A DNA stretch of 64,000 bases from Enhygromyxa salina. GTDB lineage: Bacteria; Myxococcota_A; Polyangia; Nannocystales; Nannocystaceae. The position numbers were made by a program, and so were the translations under genes. The notes under the pieces are model-generated. The model ran no database searches and was not told the origin of the DNA. It worked only from the letters and a program-made list of their open reading frames with translations. Of this stretch, positions 33,050-42,203 are shown in pieces (the first letter of the stretch is position 1; each line of letters opens with the position of its first letter). Location: assembly GCF_002994635.1 (NCBI RefSeq), contig NZ_PVNL01000135.1:540107-604106 (forward strand), read 5' to 3'.

Positions 33050-34120
33050 CTACTCCTCCAGCTCTTCGATCCGGTCCTTCGCGTTCTTGCGCTTCCCGCC
33101 GCCGACGCGCACGAGCACGCCCTCTTCCTGCAAGAACCTGCGGATCGTCAGCTCGTCGATGCTCGCGGCCCGCTCGGCCAGGCGCGAGAGGTTGGAGATC
33201 ATCGGCCCCACGTCCTTGCCGATGTCCTTGATGTCCTCGGACATCTGCTTGAGGTTGTTGGTCGCGACCGCGACGTCGTCGATGACCTGACCGAGCTTGT
33301 CCATGCGCTCGGGTGTGAACTCGGCGACCACGCCCTCGACCTTGGCGAGCGCGCTGTCAGCCCGGCCGAGCGTGCGGTCGGCCTTGTCGAGCAGGCCAGG
33401 TAGCCGGCTGGCGGTGGTCGCGGTGATCCGATCGAGGTTGCCGATGATCCGATCGATGCGAGGGTCGCTGAGCAGCGCGTTGGTGTTGTCGAGCAGCTGG
33501 TGGACGCCGTCTTTGTTCTGCTCGGTGATCTCGCGGATCCCGGTGATCGTGGCGCGGGCGTCGTCGATCGAGGCGGTGATCTCTTCGCGGGTCACGACCG
33601 GGGCGCCGCCGTCGTCGCCGGCCGCCTTGGCGACGAGGCCGTCGACCCGGGAGATCAGTGGCTTGAGCGCGGCGCCGATCGAGTCGGTGCCGCCGAGGAT
33701 CGGCTCGAGCGCGTTGAGGACCTGGTCGACCTCGAAGGTCGAGCGCACGTTGACGATCTCGGCGCCGTCCTGCAGCAGCGGAGCGTCGGGGGTGCCGGGC
33801 CGCAGCTCGAGGTATTTCTCGCCGAGCAGGCTCTTGGCGCGCACGCCCGCGATCGCGTCCTCGTGGACCTCGATCTCCGGGTCGAGCAGCAGCACCAGGT
33901 GGGCGTCGTCGCCCTTGGCCTCGATCTGCTCGACGACGCCGACCTTGACCCCCGCGAGCTTGACCGCGTTGTTCTCGACCAGCCCGGCCGCCTCGTCGAG
34001 CGTGACCATGTAGCGCTTGCCATCGCGGCCCCCGAGCGCGCCGACGTTCTGGGCGAGCCATAGCAGCAGCCCGACGGTGATGATGACGAAGGCGCCAAGG
34101 AAGATGTACTTGCGGTTCAC
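33050..34120 (-). CDS. mlaD: MCE/MlaD-family lipid transport protein
   Basis: The GTG at 34120 gives 356 residues and places a single membrane helix at about 5-22 (YIFLGAFVIITVGLLLWLA). An MCE domain follows (about 36-115: LDEAAGLVENNAVKLAGVKVG, then LLGEKYLELRPG). The remainder is a long helical region (about 150-330), as in MCE proteins that form periplasmic tunnels. MCE proteins carry phospholipids between inner and outer membrane. It is the last gene of a four-gene operon, starting four bases after the ATPase stop. Confidence 0.93.
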   Translation of the reverse strand: MNRKYIFLGAFVIITVGLLLWLAQNVGALGGRDGKRYMVTLDEAAGLVENNAVKLAGVKVGVVEQIEAKGDDAHLVLLLDPEIEVHEDAIAGVRAKSLLGEKYLELRPGTPDAPLLQDGAEIVNVRSTFEVDQVLNALEPILGGTDSIGAALKPLISRVDGLVAKAAGDDGGAPVVTREEITASIDDARATITGIREITEQNKDGVHQLLDNTNALLSDPRIDRIIGNLDRITATTASRLPGLLDKADRTLGRADSALAKVEGVVAEFTPERMDKLGQVIDDVAVATNNLKQMSEDIKDIGKDVGPMISNLSRLAERAASIDELTIRRFLQEEGVLVRVGGGKRKNAKDRIEELEE

Positions 34121-34124
34121 GGGC

Positions 34125-34925
34125 TCAGACAACCTTGATCGGACCGACGGTCGCGCGGGTGAAAAATTGCTCGAGGGCGGGGTGGTTCTCGGCGAACACC
34201 CGCTCGGCGGGGCCAAAGGTCACCAGCTTGCCGTTGGCCAGCATCCCGATCGTGTCGGCGACCTTGCGGGCCTCGGCGGTGTCGTGGCTGATGATGATGA
34301 AGGTCATGCCGAGCGTGCGGTGCAGCTCGAGGATCAGCTCGTCGAGGGTCGCCGACATGACCGGATCCAGGCCCGACGAGGGCTCGTCGCACAGCACGAT
34401 GTCGGGATCGATCGCGATCGCCCGGGCAAAGGCCACGCGCTTGCGCATGCCGCCGGACAGCTCGCTGGGGAATTTTTGCTCGGCGTGGGCGACCCCGACC
34501 CGCGCGAGCCGATCCGAGACCTTCTCGTGGATCGCCTGCTCGCTCAGATCCGTGTGCAGGCGCATCGGGAACGCGACGTTGTCGAACACGGTCATGTCGT
34601 CGAACAGCGCGCCGTCCTGGAACAGCATGCCAAACCGACGCCGGACCGCGAACAGCCGCTTGCGATCCGCGGCCCGCTTCTCGTCGAGCGCGGCCACGTC
34701 CTCGCCGAACACCAGCACCCGGCCCTGATCGGGCTGCAAGAGCCCGACCAGGCAGCGCAGCAGCACCGACTTGCCGGTGCCCGAGGGCCCGAGCATGACG
34801 GCAATTGATCCGCGCTCGATCGTGAGGCTCACGCCGTCGAGCACGGTGTGGTCGCCAAACGACTTGCTGACGTTGTCGAGCACGACGGCCGGGACGTCGC
34901 TGGGCGTGGGGGTGAGATCAGCCAT
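34125..34925 (-). CDS. mlaF: Mla/MCE-type ABC transporter ATPase
   Basis: The 266-residue ATPase shows Walker A GPSGTGKS (near 46-53), a Q-loop in FGMLFQDGALFDDMTVFDN (the FDDMTVFDN segment being typical of MlaF), signature LSGGMRKRVAFARA, Walker B IVLCDEPSSGLDP and the switch His in IIISHDT. It powers lipid movement through the MlaE permease. The start overlaps the stop of the second permease gene by eight bases. Confidence 0.95.
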   Translation of the reverse strand: MADLTPTPSDVPAVVLDNVSKSFGDHTVLDGVSLTIERGSIAVMLGPSGTGKSVLLRCLVGLLQPDQGRVLVFGEDVAALDEKRAADRKRLFAVRRRFGMLFQDGALFDDMTVFDNVAFPMRLHTDLSEQAIHEKVSDRLARVGVAHAEQKFPSELSGGMRKRVAFARAIAIDPDIVLCDEPSSGLDPVMSATLDELILELHRTLGMTFIIISHDTAEARKVADTIGMLANGKLVTFGPAERVFAENHPALEQFFTRATVGPIKVV

Positions 34926-35685
34926 AAATGAGCCAGGACAGGATCAAGTTGACGACGATGCACATGACGGCGCCGTGCACGATCGCCAGGTTGGTTGCGA
35001 TGCCCACGCCCTCGGCCCCGTCGCGCTTGGCCACGGTGTAGCCGTGAAAGCACGAGATCACGGCGACCAGCCAGCCCATGACCAGGCCCTTGAACAGGCC
35101 AGTGCCGATGTCGGCCAGGCCAACCTGCTCCTGGACCTGGGTGACGAAGCTGCCGGGGTCGAGGCCGAGCTGCCAGACCGCGCCCGCGTACGAAGCCGCG
35201 AGCCCGACCACGTCGGCGTACCCACACAGCAGCGGCAGCGCGAGCGTGACCGCCCACAGCCGCGGGGCCACCAGGTAGTGGACCGGGTCGACCGCCATGA
35301 CCTCGAGCGCCTCGATCTGCTCGCTGATCCGCATGTTGGCCAGGCTCGCCGCCAAGTTGGCGCCGATCCTCGCGCCGCACACGACCGCCGCCATGACCGG
35401 GTACAGCTCGCGCACACCACCGACGCCCGCGAACATCCCGAGCAGATCCTGACCACCGAACCGCTCGAACGAGCCGTAGCTCTGCACGCTGAGGTTGAGC
35501 CCGGCGAAGATCGTGAGCATGGTCAGCAGCGCGAGCGAGCCCCAGCCGGCGTCGACGAGCTGGGTGACCAGGACATCGCGCGGGGGCAAGCGGGTGAACT
35601 GAATCCGCAGCGCCAGGCCGACGAAGCGCACGAACGCGGCGCCCCTGCGGACCAGGTCGGTGACCAGCTCGGGGATCACGTGCAT
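34918..35685 (-). CDS. mlaE: Mla/MCE-type ABC permease, second copy
   Basis: The 255-residue protein is a DUF140/MlaE permease with about five to six membrane segments. The conserved region is ELYPVMAAVVCGARIGANLA followed by MRISEQIEALEVMAVDPVHYLVAPR. The ATG lies directly after the stop of the first permease gene. The first 35 residues are amphipathic, as in MlaE. Confidence 0.92.
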   Translation of the reverse strand: MHVIPELVTDLVRRGAAFVRFVGLALRIQFTRLPPRDVLVTQLVDAGWGSLALLTMLTIFAGLNLSVQSYGSFERFGGQDLLGMFAGVGGVRELYPVMAAVVCGARIGANLAASLANMRISEQIEALEVMAVDPVHYLVAPRLWAVTLALPLLCGYADVVGLAASYAGAVWQLGLDPGSFVTQVQEQVGLADIGTGLFKGLVMGWLVAVISCFHGYTVAKRDGAEGVGIATNLAIVHGAVMCIVVNLILSWLIYG

Positions 35686-36444
35686 CTACAGCCCGGCCCC
35701 CAGCAGCGCCATGCTCACGGCGTAGTCGACCAACAAGATCAGCACGATCGTGCTGACGACGGTGTCGTTGGCGGCCTTGCCCACGTCGGCCGCGCCCTTG
35801 CCCACGTTGAGGCCCAGGTAGCCGGCGATCAGCCCGACCCCGAGCCCGAACAGCGAGCACTTGCCGAGGCCGATCCACAGATCCGCCGGGGTGATCTGGG
35901 CGGTCAGGTGCTCCATGAAGGCGCCGTGGTCGACGCCGCCGATCGGGACCGCGAACACCCAGCCCGAGAACACCCCGAGCAGGTTGGTCAGCACGCTGAG
36001 CAGCGGCGCCACGATCACGCAGGCGAGCACCCCGGGTACGACCACGAACCGGACCGGATCCACGGACATGACCGCGAGCGCGTCGATCTGCCCGCGCACT
36101 TTCATGGTGCCGATCCGCGCGGCGATCGACGAGCCCGCCTGCGCGGCGACCATGACCGAGGCCAGCGCGGGGCTGTACTCGCGGAAGATCGCCGTGCCCA
36201 GGAAGCTCGAGAGCATCCGCTCGGCCCCAAACAGCTTGAAGATCGAGATTCCCTGCAACGAGATCACCGCGCCGACCGGCGCGACCGCCAGGCTGACCGG
36301 GATCACGCAGCGCTTGGCCAGCACGTTCATCATCCGCAGCGTCTCGCCCAGGTACACCGGTGGTGTGAAGGCCGAGCGCGCGACCTGACCGGCGAACATG
36401 ACCAGAGCGCCGAGGGTGTGAAGCGAGCGCAGGAGCTTGTCCAT
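35686..36444 (-). CDS. mlaE: Mla/MCE-type ABC permease, first copy
   Basis: The ATG at 36444 gives 252 residues; the extended frame upstream is not coding-like. The MlaE signature is present (EYSPALASVMVAAQAGSSIA, then MKVRGQIDALAVMSVDPVRF). It is related to, but clearly different from, the next gene, so the operon could encode a heterodimeric permease, in contrast to the homodimeric MlaE of Enterobacteria. The start probably uses a promoter in the 240-base divergent region shared with the SGNH hydrolase gene. Confidence 0.92.
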   Translation of the reverse strand: MDKLLRSLHTLGALVMFAGQVARSAFTPPVYLGETLRMMNVLAKRCVIPVSLAVAPVGAVISLQGISIFKLFGAERMLSSFLGTAIFREYSPALASVMVAAQAGSSIAARIGTMKVRGQIDALAVMSVDPVRFVVVPGVLACVIVAPLLSVLTNLLGVFSGWVFAVPIGGVDHGAFMEHLTAQITPADLWIGLGKCSLFGLGVGLIAGYLGLNVGKGAADVGKAANDTVVSTIVLILLVDYAVSMALLGAGL

Positions 36445-36684
36445 GGCGTGCGGCGTGCGATGCGGTGGGTGACCCGGAGCGGCCACCGACGAGATCAGAT
36501 CAGCCCGACTCGCCGAGGCCGTGGGCTCGCGGCCCCCGCGGTGTGCTCGACGACGCCCGCACCCATCCCGGCGTTTGTAACAGTCCGCCCGCCTAGCGCG
36601 CCACAAGAGGTCACACACCGCGGCGCTCGGGCGGTCGGATCAGGCAAATTTGACTTGAATCGAGCGCTTAGACAAAACCAGCGG

Positions 36685-38289
36685 GTGCTTCGGGCGCCGA
36701 CATCCGGGATCCGCGGCCTCGCTGGAGTGTTGTGCACGCTCGCGCTCGGCTGCGGGGTGGTGACTTGCGGAGAGGCACCCTCGCGGGTCCCCGGCGCGAG
36801 CGCGCTGGTCGGTCAGGTCGATCCGGTCACGCCCAAGGCCGCGCCACCAGGCACCGAGGCGAGCGACGAGCACGAAGTCCTGCCCGCCTACACCGACGAG
36901 GCGCTCGCGGCCCGGGTCAGCGCCCAGCGGGTGCTGCTGGGCAACGACCTGTTCGAGGACATCGAGGGCAACCCGGTCGCCCCGCGGATCGAGCTGATGG
37001 CGGAGGACGAGGCTGCCGGCTCGATCGACGATGACATTCTGCTCTCGCTGCCAGGCTCGGGTGGGTTCGGCCTCGGCGGCGCGGCCGGGAGCGGGAGCGA
37101 GACCGCGGCCAACGGCAACGCGCTCGGCCTCTACGCGCCGATCGAGAACCCCCGCGATGACCCGGCGCTCGCGCACTTCCACGCGGCCCTGAGCGCGCTC
37201 GCGGCCGGCACCGACGACGACGGCAAGGTCCGGGTGCTCGTCTACGGGGCCTCGCACACGCAGGCCGACATCTACCCCGGGTACTTTCGGGCCTACCTGC
37301 AGAGCCGGTTCGGCGACGGCGGGCAGGGCTTCGTCTCGCTCAATCGCGTCAACAAGTGGTACCGCTACCAGGACTGGTCGATCGAAGAGACGCGCGGCTG
37401 GAAGTCCGAGTACGCCCAGCGCCAGAGCTCGCGCAAGGACGGGTTCTACGGGCTGCTGGGCGCGAGCGGCAGCAGCGACAGCAAGCGCGACAACACCAAG
37501 ATCGTCCCGCGGCACGAGCTCGCGGTCGCCAGCGAGTACGAGCTCTACTACCTCGCGCAGCCGGGCGGCGGCTCGCTGCGGTTGTTCGCCGACGGCAAGA
37601 AGATCGCGACGGTCGACACTGGCAAGCAAGACGGCAAGTCGGTCACCAAGCCGGCGGCCGGCTACTACGCGTTCACGCTCGACGAGGGCCCCCACGAGAT
37701 CGAGGTTCGGGTCGTGGGCGACGGCGAGGTCCGGCTGTTTGGGCTCGACATGGAGCGCGCGAGCTCGGGCGTGGTGATCGACACGCTGGGGATCTCGGGC
37801 ACGCGCGCCGCCAACATGCTCCACTGGGACCAGGACGTCTGGACCAGCAACATTCAGCGCCGCGACCCGGATCTGTACACGCTGTTCTACGGGACCAACG
37901 AGGCGACCGACGAGAACCAGTCGATGGCCAGCTACCGGGCCAACCTGCGCGAGGTCCTGACTCGCCTGCGCGCCGCCGCCCCCGAGGCCAGCTGCTTGAT
38001 CATTGGCCCCGGTGACTTCCCGCGCGAGATCGAGGAGGACGTCTGGATCCCCCGCCCCCGGGTGGCCGAGATCGTCGAGGCCCAGCGCGACATCGCCTAC
38101 GAGATGGGCTGCGGGTTCTGGGACACGCTCGCGTTCATGGGCGGCGTGAACTCGATGCACGAGTGGGCGACCTCCCGCCCCCAGATGGCCAGCCGCGACC
38201 ACATCCACTTCACCAAGCGGGGGTACGTCCGCCTGGGGATGGCCGTGATCGACGCGATGATGGCCGACTTCGATCGCGGCAGTCACTAA
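36685..38289 (+). CDS. SGNH/GDSL-type hydrolase lipoprotein
   Basis: The GTG at 36685 gives 534 residues with a signal and lipobox-like ALGC; a TTG at 36655 is an alternative. The very long upstream frame is antisense to the mla operon. A linker region spans about 30-160. The SGNH core starts at VRVLVYGASHTQADIYPG (nucleophile Ser in the GAS block), with oxyanion contacts in LFYGTNEA (GTN block) and the catalytic Asp-His pair in SRDHIHFTKRGYVRLG near the end. A beta insert (about 270-360) sits inside. Such enzymes deacylate or acylate glycans and peptidoglycan; the exact substrate is unknown. Confidence 0.87.
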   Translation: MLRAPTSGIRGLAGVLCTLALGCGVVTCGEAPSRVPGASALVGQVDPVTPKAAPPGTEASDEHEVLPAYTDEALAARVSAQRVLLGNDLFEDIEGNPVAPRIELMAEDEAAGSIDDDILLSLPGSGGFGLGGAAGSGSETAANGNALGLYAPIENPRDDPALAHFHAALSALAAGTDDDGKVRVLVYGASHTQADIYPGYFRAYLQSRFGDGGQGFVSLNRVNKWYRYQDWSIEETRGWKSEYAQRQSSRKDGFYGLLGASGSSDSKRDNTKIVPRHELAVASEYELYYLAQPGGGSLRLFADGKKIATVDTGKQDGKSVTKPAAGYYAFTLDEGPHEIEVRVVGDGEVRLFGLDMERASSGVVIDTLGISGTRAANMLHWDQDVWTSNIQRRDPDLYTLFYGTNEATDENQSMASYRANLREVLTRLRAAAPEASCLIIGPGDFPREIEEDVWIPRPRVAEIVEAQRDIAYEMGCGFWDTLAFMGGVNSMHEWATSRPQMASRDHIHFTKRGYVRLGMAVIDAMMADFDRGSH

Positions 38290-38330
38290 TTTCCCGCGCA
38301 GGCGCGCGGTCAATTCTGATAGACCGGGGC

Positions 38331-38912
38331 ATGGCGCGACGACTCGTCTCCATGCTCAGCCTGGCGGTGCTCATGAACCTCGGCGGTTGCGCCGACGACC
38401 CGGGAGCCGACGACTTCGGACCCGACGACGGAGCCGACGCCGCCGGGGCCGACGACGCTGACGGGTTCAACGCGCACTGCGAGCCGCAGGCTGACTGGGA
38501 TCCCGCCTGGGCCCAGTACGAGTCCGACGTGTTGGGTATCGTCAATGCGCGTCGCGCCGAGGGTGCGAGTTGCGGCGGTGAGACCTTTGCGCCGACCGGG
38601 CCGATGGTCGCGGAGGCGCAGCTGCGCTGTGCGGCGCGACTGCACTCCCAGGACATGTTCGTGCAGATGTATTTCGACCACACCAACCTCGACGGCGAGA
38701 GCCCGTGGGATCGGGTCGACAAGACCGACTACGACGGGTTCGCGTCGGGCGAGAACATTGCGCAGGGCTACCCAGATCCGACAGCAGTCATGGATGGCTG
38801 GATGAACAGCCCAGGCCACTGCGCCAACATCATGAACGCTGACAACACCGAGATCGGCATTGGCTTCCACGGCGGCGACAACCACTGGACGCAAGTCATG
38901 GGCCGTCGCTAA
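38331..38912 (+). CDS. CAP-domain (SCP/PR1-like) lipoprotein
   Basis: The ATG at 38331 gives 193 residues. The signal ends in a lipobox (LGGC) followed by an Asp/Gly/Ala linker to about residue 48. The CAP domain runs from YESDVLGIVNARRAEG, with the family blocks FDHTNLDGESPWDRV, SGENIAQGYPDP, MDGWMNSPGHCANIMN and IGIGFHG. The His and Glu of the canonical cavity are present (FDHTN, GENIA). Bacterial CAP proteins may bind lipids or act on cell walls; the function is not established. Confidence 0.93.
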   Translation: MARRLVSMLSLAVLMNLGGCADDPGADDFGPDDGADAAGADDADGFNAHCEPQADWDPAWAQYESDVLGIVNARRAEGASCGGETFAPTGPMVAEAQLRCAARLHSQDMFVQMYFDHTNLDGESPWDRVDKTDYDGFASGENIAQGYPDPTAVMDGWMNSPGHCANIMNADNTEIGIGFHGGDNHWTQVMGRR

Positions 38913-39059
38913 ACGCCCCACTCACCGACCGTCGCGATCGCGCTCCGGGTTGTTCCTGACAAACTCGACGGTCGAGCGCTCGAATACGCTCTAAACCTGC
39001 CGAACCTGGTGTGCTGTTTGAACAACCCGCGCGTGGTGTTCTGATAGGGTTGGGCCTGG

Positions 39060-42000
39060 ATGGCCCAGGAGTTCGTCATCGCGGGGCGCTATGTGCTCAG
39101 TGAACAACCCGAGCTCCTACTCGGCCGCGGCGGGATGGGGGAGGTGTATCGCGGGCGCGATCGCGAGACGGACACACCAGTAGCAATCAAGGTGCTGCGG
39201 GCCGATCGAATCGCCCGCGCCGACGAGGCCGCGCGCGTGGGGGTGCTGCTCGAGCGCTTCAAGCGAGAAGGCGAGATCTTGCGCGAGCTCGCGCACCCCA
39301 ACATCGTCCAGATGCTCGCGGTCGACGTCGTCGACAACCGGCAGTTCCTGGTCATGGAGTACGTCAACGGCGGCTCGCTGCGCGAGCGCCTGGACACGGG
39401 CCAACAGCTGACGGTCGTGAAGGTCTTGCAGATGGCGCTCGAGGTCGCCGACGCGCTCAGCCGCGTCCACCACCTCGGCATCGTCCATCGCGATATCAAG
39501 CCCGACAACATCTTGTTGATGGCCGACGGCACGCCGCGGGTGACCGACTTCGGCGTCGCTCACCTCGCGAGCGTGTCACCGGTGACCGGGGCGGGAGCGA
39601 TCCTCGGCACGCTCGACTACCTCAGCCCCGAGGCTTGCAACGGGCTGCCGGTCGACGCCCGCAGCGACATCTGGTCGTTCGGCGTGGTGCTCTACGAGAT
39701 GCTCGTCGGCCGAACTCCGTTCTTGGGCGACACCGCGGTGATGACGGTCGCGGCGATCAGCTCGAGCCCGACGCCGCCGATCGAGCGCGTCGGCGAGGAG
39801 CTGCCCGGCGCGCTGGTGCGGCTCGTCAACCAAATGCTGGTCAAGGAGCGAGACGAGCGGACCAGCAGCGCCCGCAAGGTCGCCGCGGAGCTCGAGTCGA
39901 TCCTCGTCGAGCTCGAGCGACCGCCGCCCAAGCTGTCCCGCAAGCCGTCCGATCCCACGCTCGGCGGTACGATCGACAGCGCGCAATTTCAGGTCCCGCC
40001 CCCGCTGGCCTCGGAGGATCCACGGATCTCACCCGAGCGCCGCACCGAGCTGCGCTTGCTCGAGAAGGTCCACCGACACTGGATCGCGGGCGTGCTCGAG
40101 CAGGCCAACGCCGAGCGAACCCGGATGCGGCTGCCCGCGCGGCGCTGCTACGAGAAGATCGAGCTGCCCTGGGAGCACCTCGGCGCGGCGTTTCGGGATC
40201 GACAGCTGCTCGACATCGGCAGTGATCCCGTCGAGGTGTTCGACGCCACCGATCGCGCGCTGTTGATCCTCGGCGAGGCCGGCGGCGGCAAGTCCACGCT
40301 GCTGCTGGAGCTGACCAAGACCTTGCTCGAGCGCGCCATGGCGCAGCCTCGCGATCCGCTGCCCGTGGTCTTGAGCCTCAGCTCGTGGACCCAGCAGAGC
40401 GGGGACCTGTCCAACTGGATCGTCGACGAGCTGGTCGCCAAGTATCAGCTCCCGCGCCGCCTGGGTCGGGCGTGGCTCGAGTCCGAGCGGCTGCTGTTGC
40501 TGCTCGACGACTTCGTGGGCGAGGTGCCCGGCTGCGTGTTGGCGATCAACGAGTTTCGCGAGCAGCACGGCATGTCCGGGCTCGTCGTCTGCGGCCGCAC
40601 GGAGACCCACGCGGCCAGTGACGGAAAGCAGCTGCGGCTCGGTGGCGCGATCGAGCTGCTCTCACCAACAGAAGACGAAGTCGAGCGCGCGCTGGGACAG
40701 GTCGAGCCCAAGCTGATCGAGATCCTCGAGCAGGATCCCGCGCTGCGCGAGCTGGTCCGCTCGCCGCTGATGCTGACCTTGTTGCGGGGAGTGTTCGCGA
40801 GCCGCGGCGACAGTGGCGACGGGGCAGAGAGTGACAGTGACTCGTCAACCACCGGCCGGGGACTGCGGGCCGGTACCGGTGACGGGCGACCCTTGCGCGA
40901 GCGACTGTTCGCCAGCTTTGTGAGTCGCTCGCTGCACCGCGGGCCACCGGGGCTAGACCGCCCCACGGTCTGCGCGCAGCTCAGCGAATTCGCCGCGGGC
41001 ATGTCGGCCAACAACCAGCGCATGTTCTTGATCGAGCAGCTTCAGCCGAGCTGGCTGCGAACGCGGGCGCAGCAGTGGCTGTATCTCGTGCTCACCCGCG
41101 GGTTCGCTGTGCTGTTCATCAGCTGTTCGATCTGGCTGGTCCACGAGCTGTTGAAGCGATTTGGCATGCCGACGCCGCTCAGCCTCGCGCACATCGAGGG
41201 CGCGCGCGCGCTGGGTCTGCCCAACACGCTCGGCGAGCTGATCACGCTCGCGCTGATCGGGCTGATCGCGACCCCCGCGCTGGTGCTGACTGACGGGCTG
41301 GTCTACGAGCACCGCCGCAAGCTGGGTCCGCCGGCCTCCCAAGAGTTCGATCTCCGGCTCGTGGCGGCTCGGCTGGCCGTGCTGTTCATCGTGTTCGTCG
41401 CGCTGCTGCAGACCGTGGACAGTTGGGTCGGCGCAATCAGCACTGTATCTATTGTATTGATCCTCAACATTTTCATGCTGGTCCAGCGCGGCTCACCCAG
41501 CTTCAGCTCCGAGATTCAGCCGGTCGAGGCGCTGGGTTGGTCGTGGGGCCAGGCCGCCAAGTGGGGCGCTCTCGCGCTTCCTCTGAACCTCGGGCCCGCG
41601 GCGTTCTTGTGGTGGATCGACTACCCAAGTCAGATCATCTCGTTTGTCGTGGTCACGGGCGTCTTGTTCGTGTTCGTCTGCGCGGGGCTGCAGCACCGCG
41701 AGCTCGACGCCCGCAGCAAGCCCAACCTGGGCACCAAGCTCTCGATGCGAAACGCCGCGATCGCCAGCCTGCTGGTCAGCGGCGCGCAAATTCCGCTGTA
41801 CCTGGTCTGGTGGCGTGATCCCGGGACCGTGGTCGTGGGCGTGATGACCGCTGGCCTGGTCACCGCGCTGAGCTTTGGGCTGCTGTCCGTCTGGCAACAC
41901 GTCACGCTGCGCCTGCTGCTGGCTCGAACCACCCAGATACCGCTGCGTGTCGAGGAGCCCCTGGATCACGCGATCGCCTGCGGGCTCATGCGGCGCGTCG

Positions 42001-42080
42001 GTGGGGGATACATGTTCACGTCCCCGTTGCTGCAGGATTACTTTGCAAGCCTGGCGACGGGTCAGGAGACGAGTTCATAG
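39060..42080 (+). CDS. Ser/Thr protein kinase fused to a NACHT-type NTPase and membrane domain
   Basis: The 1006-residue protein has a complete protein kinase domain at about 8-285: Gly loop LLGRGGMGEVYRG, K44 in VAIKV, HRDIKPDN (D145) and DFG (163-165). After a linker comes a NACHT/STAND-like NTPase (about 395-640) with Walker A GEAGGGKS near 405-412 and Walker B LLLLLDDF near 480. From about 685 to 980 there are around seven to eight membrane helices, and the last 30 residues (RRVGGGYMFTSPLLQDYFA) match the end of NACHT-type ATPases. This is a signalling protein whose NTPase may sense or oligomerise. Kinase-NACHT fusions are known in myxobacteria; the polytopic tail is less usual. Confidence 0.87.
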   Translation: MAQEFVIAGRYVLSEQPELLLGRGGMGEVYRGRDRETDTPVAIKVLRADRIARADEAARVGVLLERFKREGEILRELAHPNIVQMLAVDVVDNRQFLVMEYVNGGSLRERLDTGQQLTVVKVLQMALEVADALSRVHHLGIVHRDIKPDNILLMADGTPRVTDFGVAHLASVSPVTGAGAILGTLDYLSPEACNGLPVDARSDIWSFGVVLYEMLVGRTPFLGDTAVMTVAAISSSPTPPIERVGEELPGALVRLVNQMLVKERDERTSSARKVAAELESILVELERPPPKLSRKPSDPTLGGTIDSAQFQVPPPLASEDPRISPERRTELRLLEKVHRHWIAGVLEQANAERTRMRLPARRCYEKIELPWEHLGAAFRDRQLLDIGSDPVEVFDATDRALLILGEAGGGKSTLLLELTKTLLERAMAQPRDPLPVVLSLSSWTQQSGDLSNWIVDELVAKYQLPRRLGRAWLESERLLLLLDDFVGEVPGCVLAINEFREQHGMSGLVVCGRTETHAASDGKQLRLGGAIELLSPTEDEVERALGQVEPKLIEILEQDPALRELVRSPLMLTLLRGVFASRGDSGDGAESDSDSSTTGRGLRAGTGDGRPLRERLFASFVSRSLHRGPPGLDRPTVCAQLSEFAAGMSANNQRMFLIEQLQPSWLRTRAQQWLYLVLTRGFAVLFISCSIWLVHELLKRFGMPTPLSLAHIEGARALGLPNTLGELITLALIGLIATPALVLTDGLVYEHRRKLGPPASQEFDLRLVAARLAVLFIVFVALLQTVDSWVGAISTVSIVLILNIFMLVQRGSPSFSSEIQPVEALGWSWGQAAKWGALALPLNLGPAAFLWWIDYPSQIISFVVVTGVLFVFVCAGLQHRELDARSKPNLGTKLSMRNAAIASLLVSGAQIPLYLVWWRDPGTVVVGVMTAGLVTALSFGLLSVWQHVTLRLLLARTTQIPLRVEEPLDHAIACGLMRRVGGGYMFTSPLLQDYFASLATGQETSS

Positions 42081-42164
42081 CGCCGTCATTGTGTCCTTGG
42101 ATACGTAAGGAACAGACTATCGGCGTGGTGAATCGATTGCGGCCATCTCTTCATCTTTTTAGTG

Positions 42165-42170
42165 TATACT
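42165..42170 (+). promoter_or_regulatory. Possible -10 element before the terpene synthase
   Basis: TATACT lies in a distinctly AT-rich stretch within the 123-base gap 42081-42203, ending 33 bases before the chosen ATG. No well-spaced -35 is visible (TTGCGG ends 22 bases upstream). This is a weak call that would give the synthase its own promoter. Confidence 0.3.
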
Positions 42171-42203
42171 CGACTACTGTTTCCTCAAGTGCTGGACCCT
42201 GTC

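Noticed and set aside
34771..36640. Long plus-strand frame joined to the SGNH hydrolase
   Set aside because: It is antisense to the mla operon, with no domains; the hydrolase signal peptide starts at 36685.
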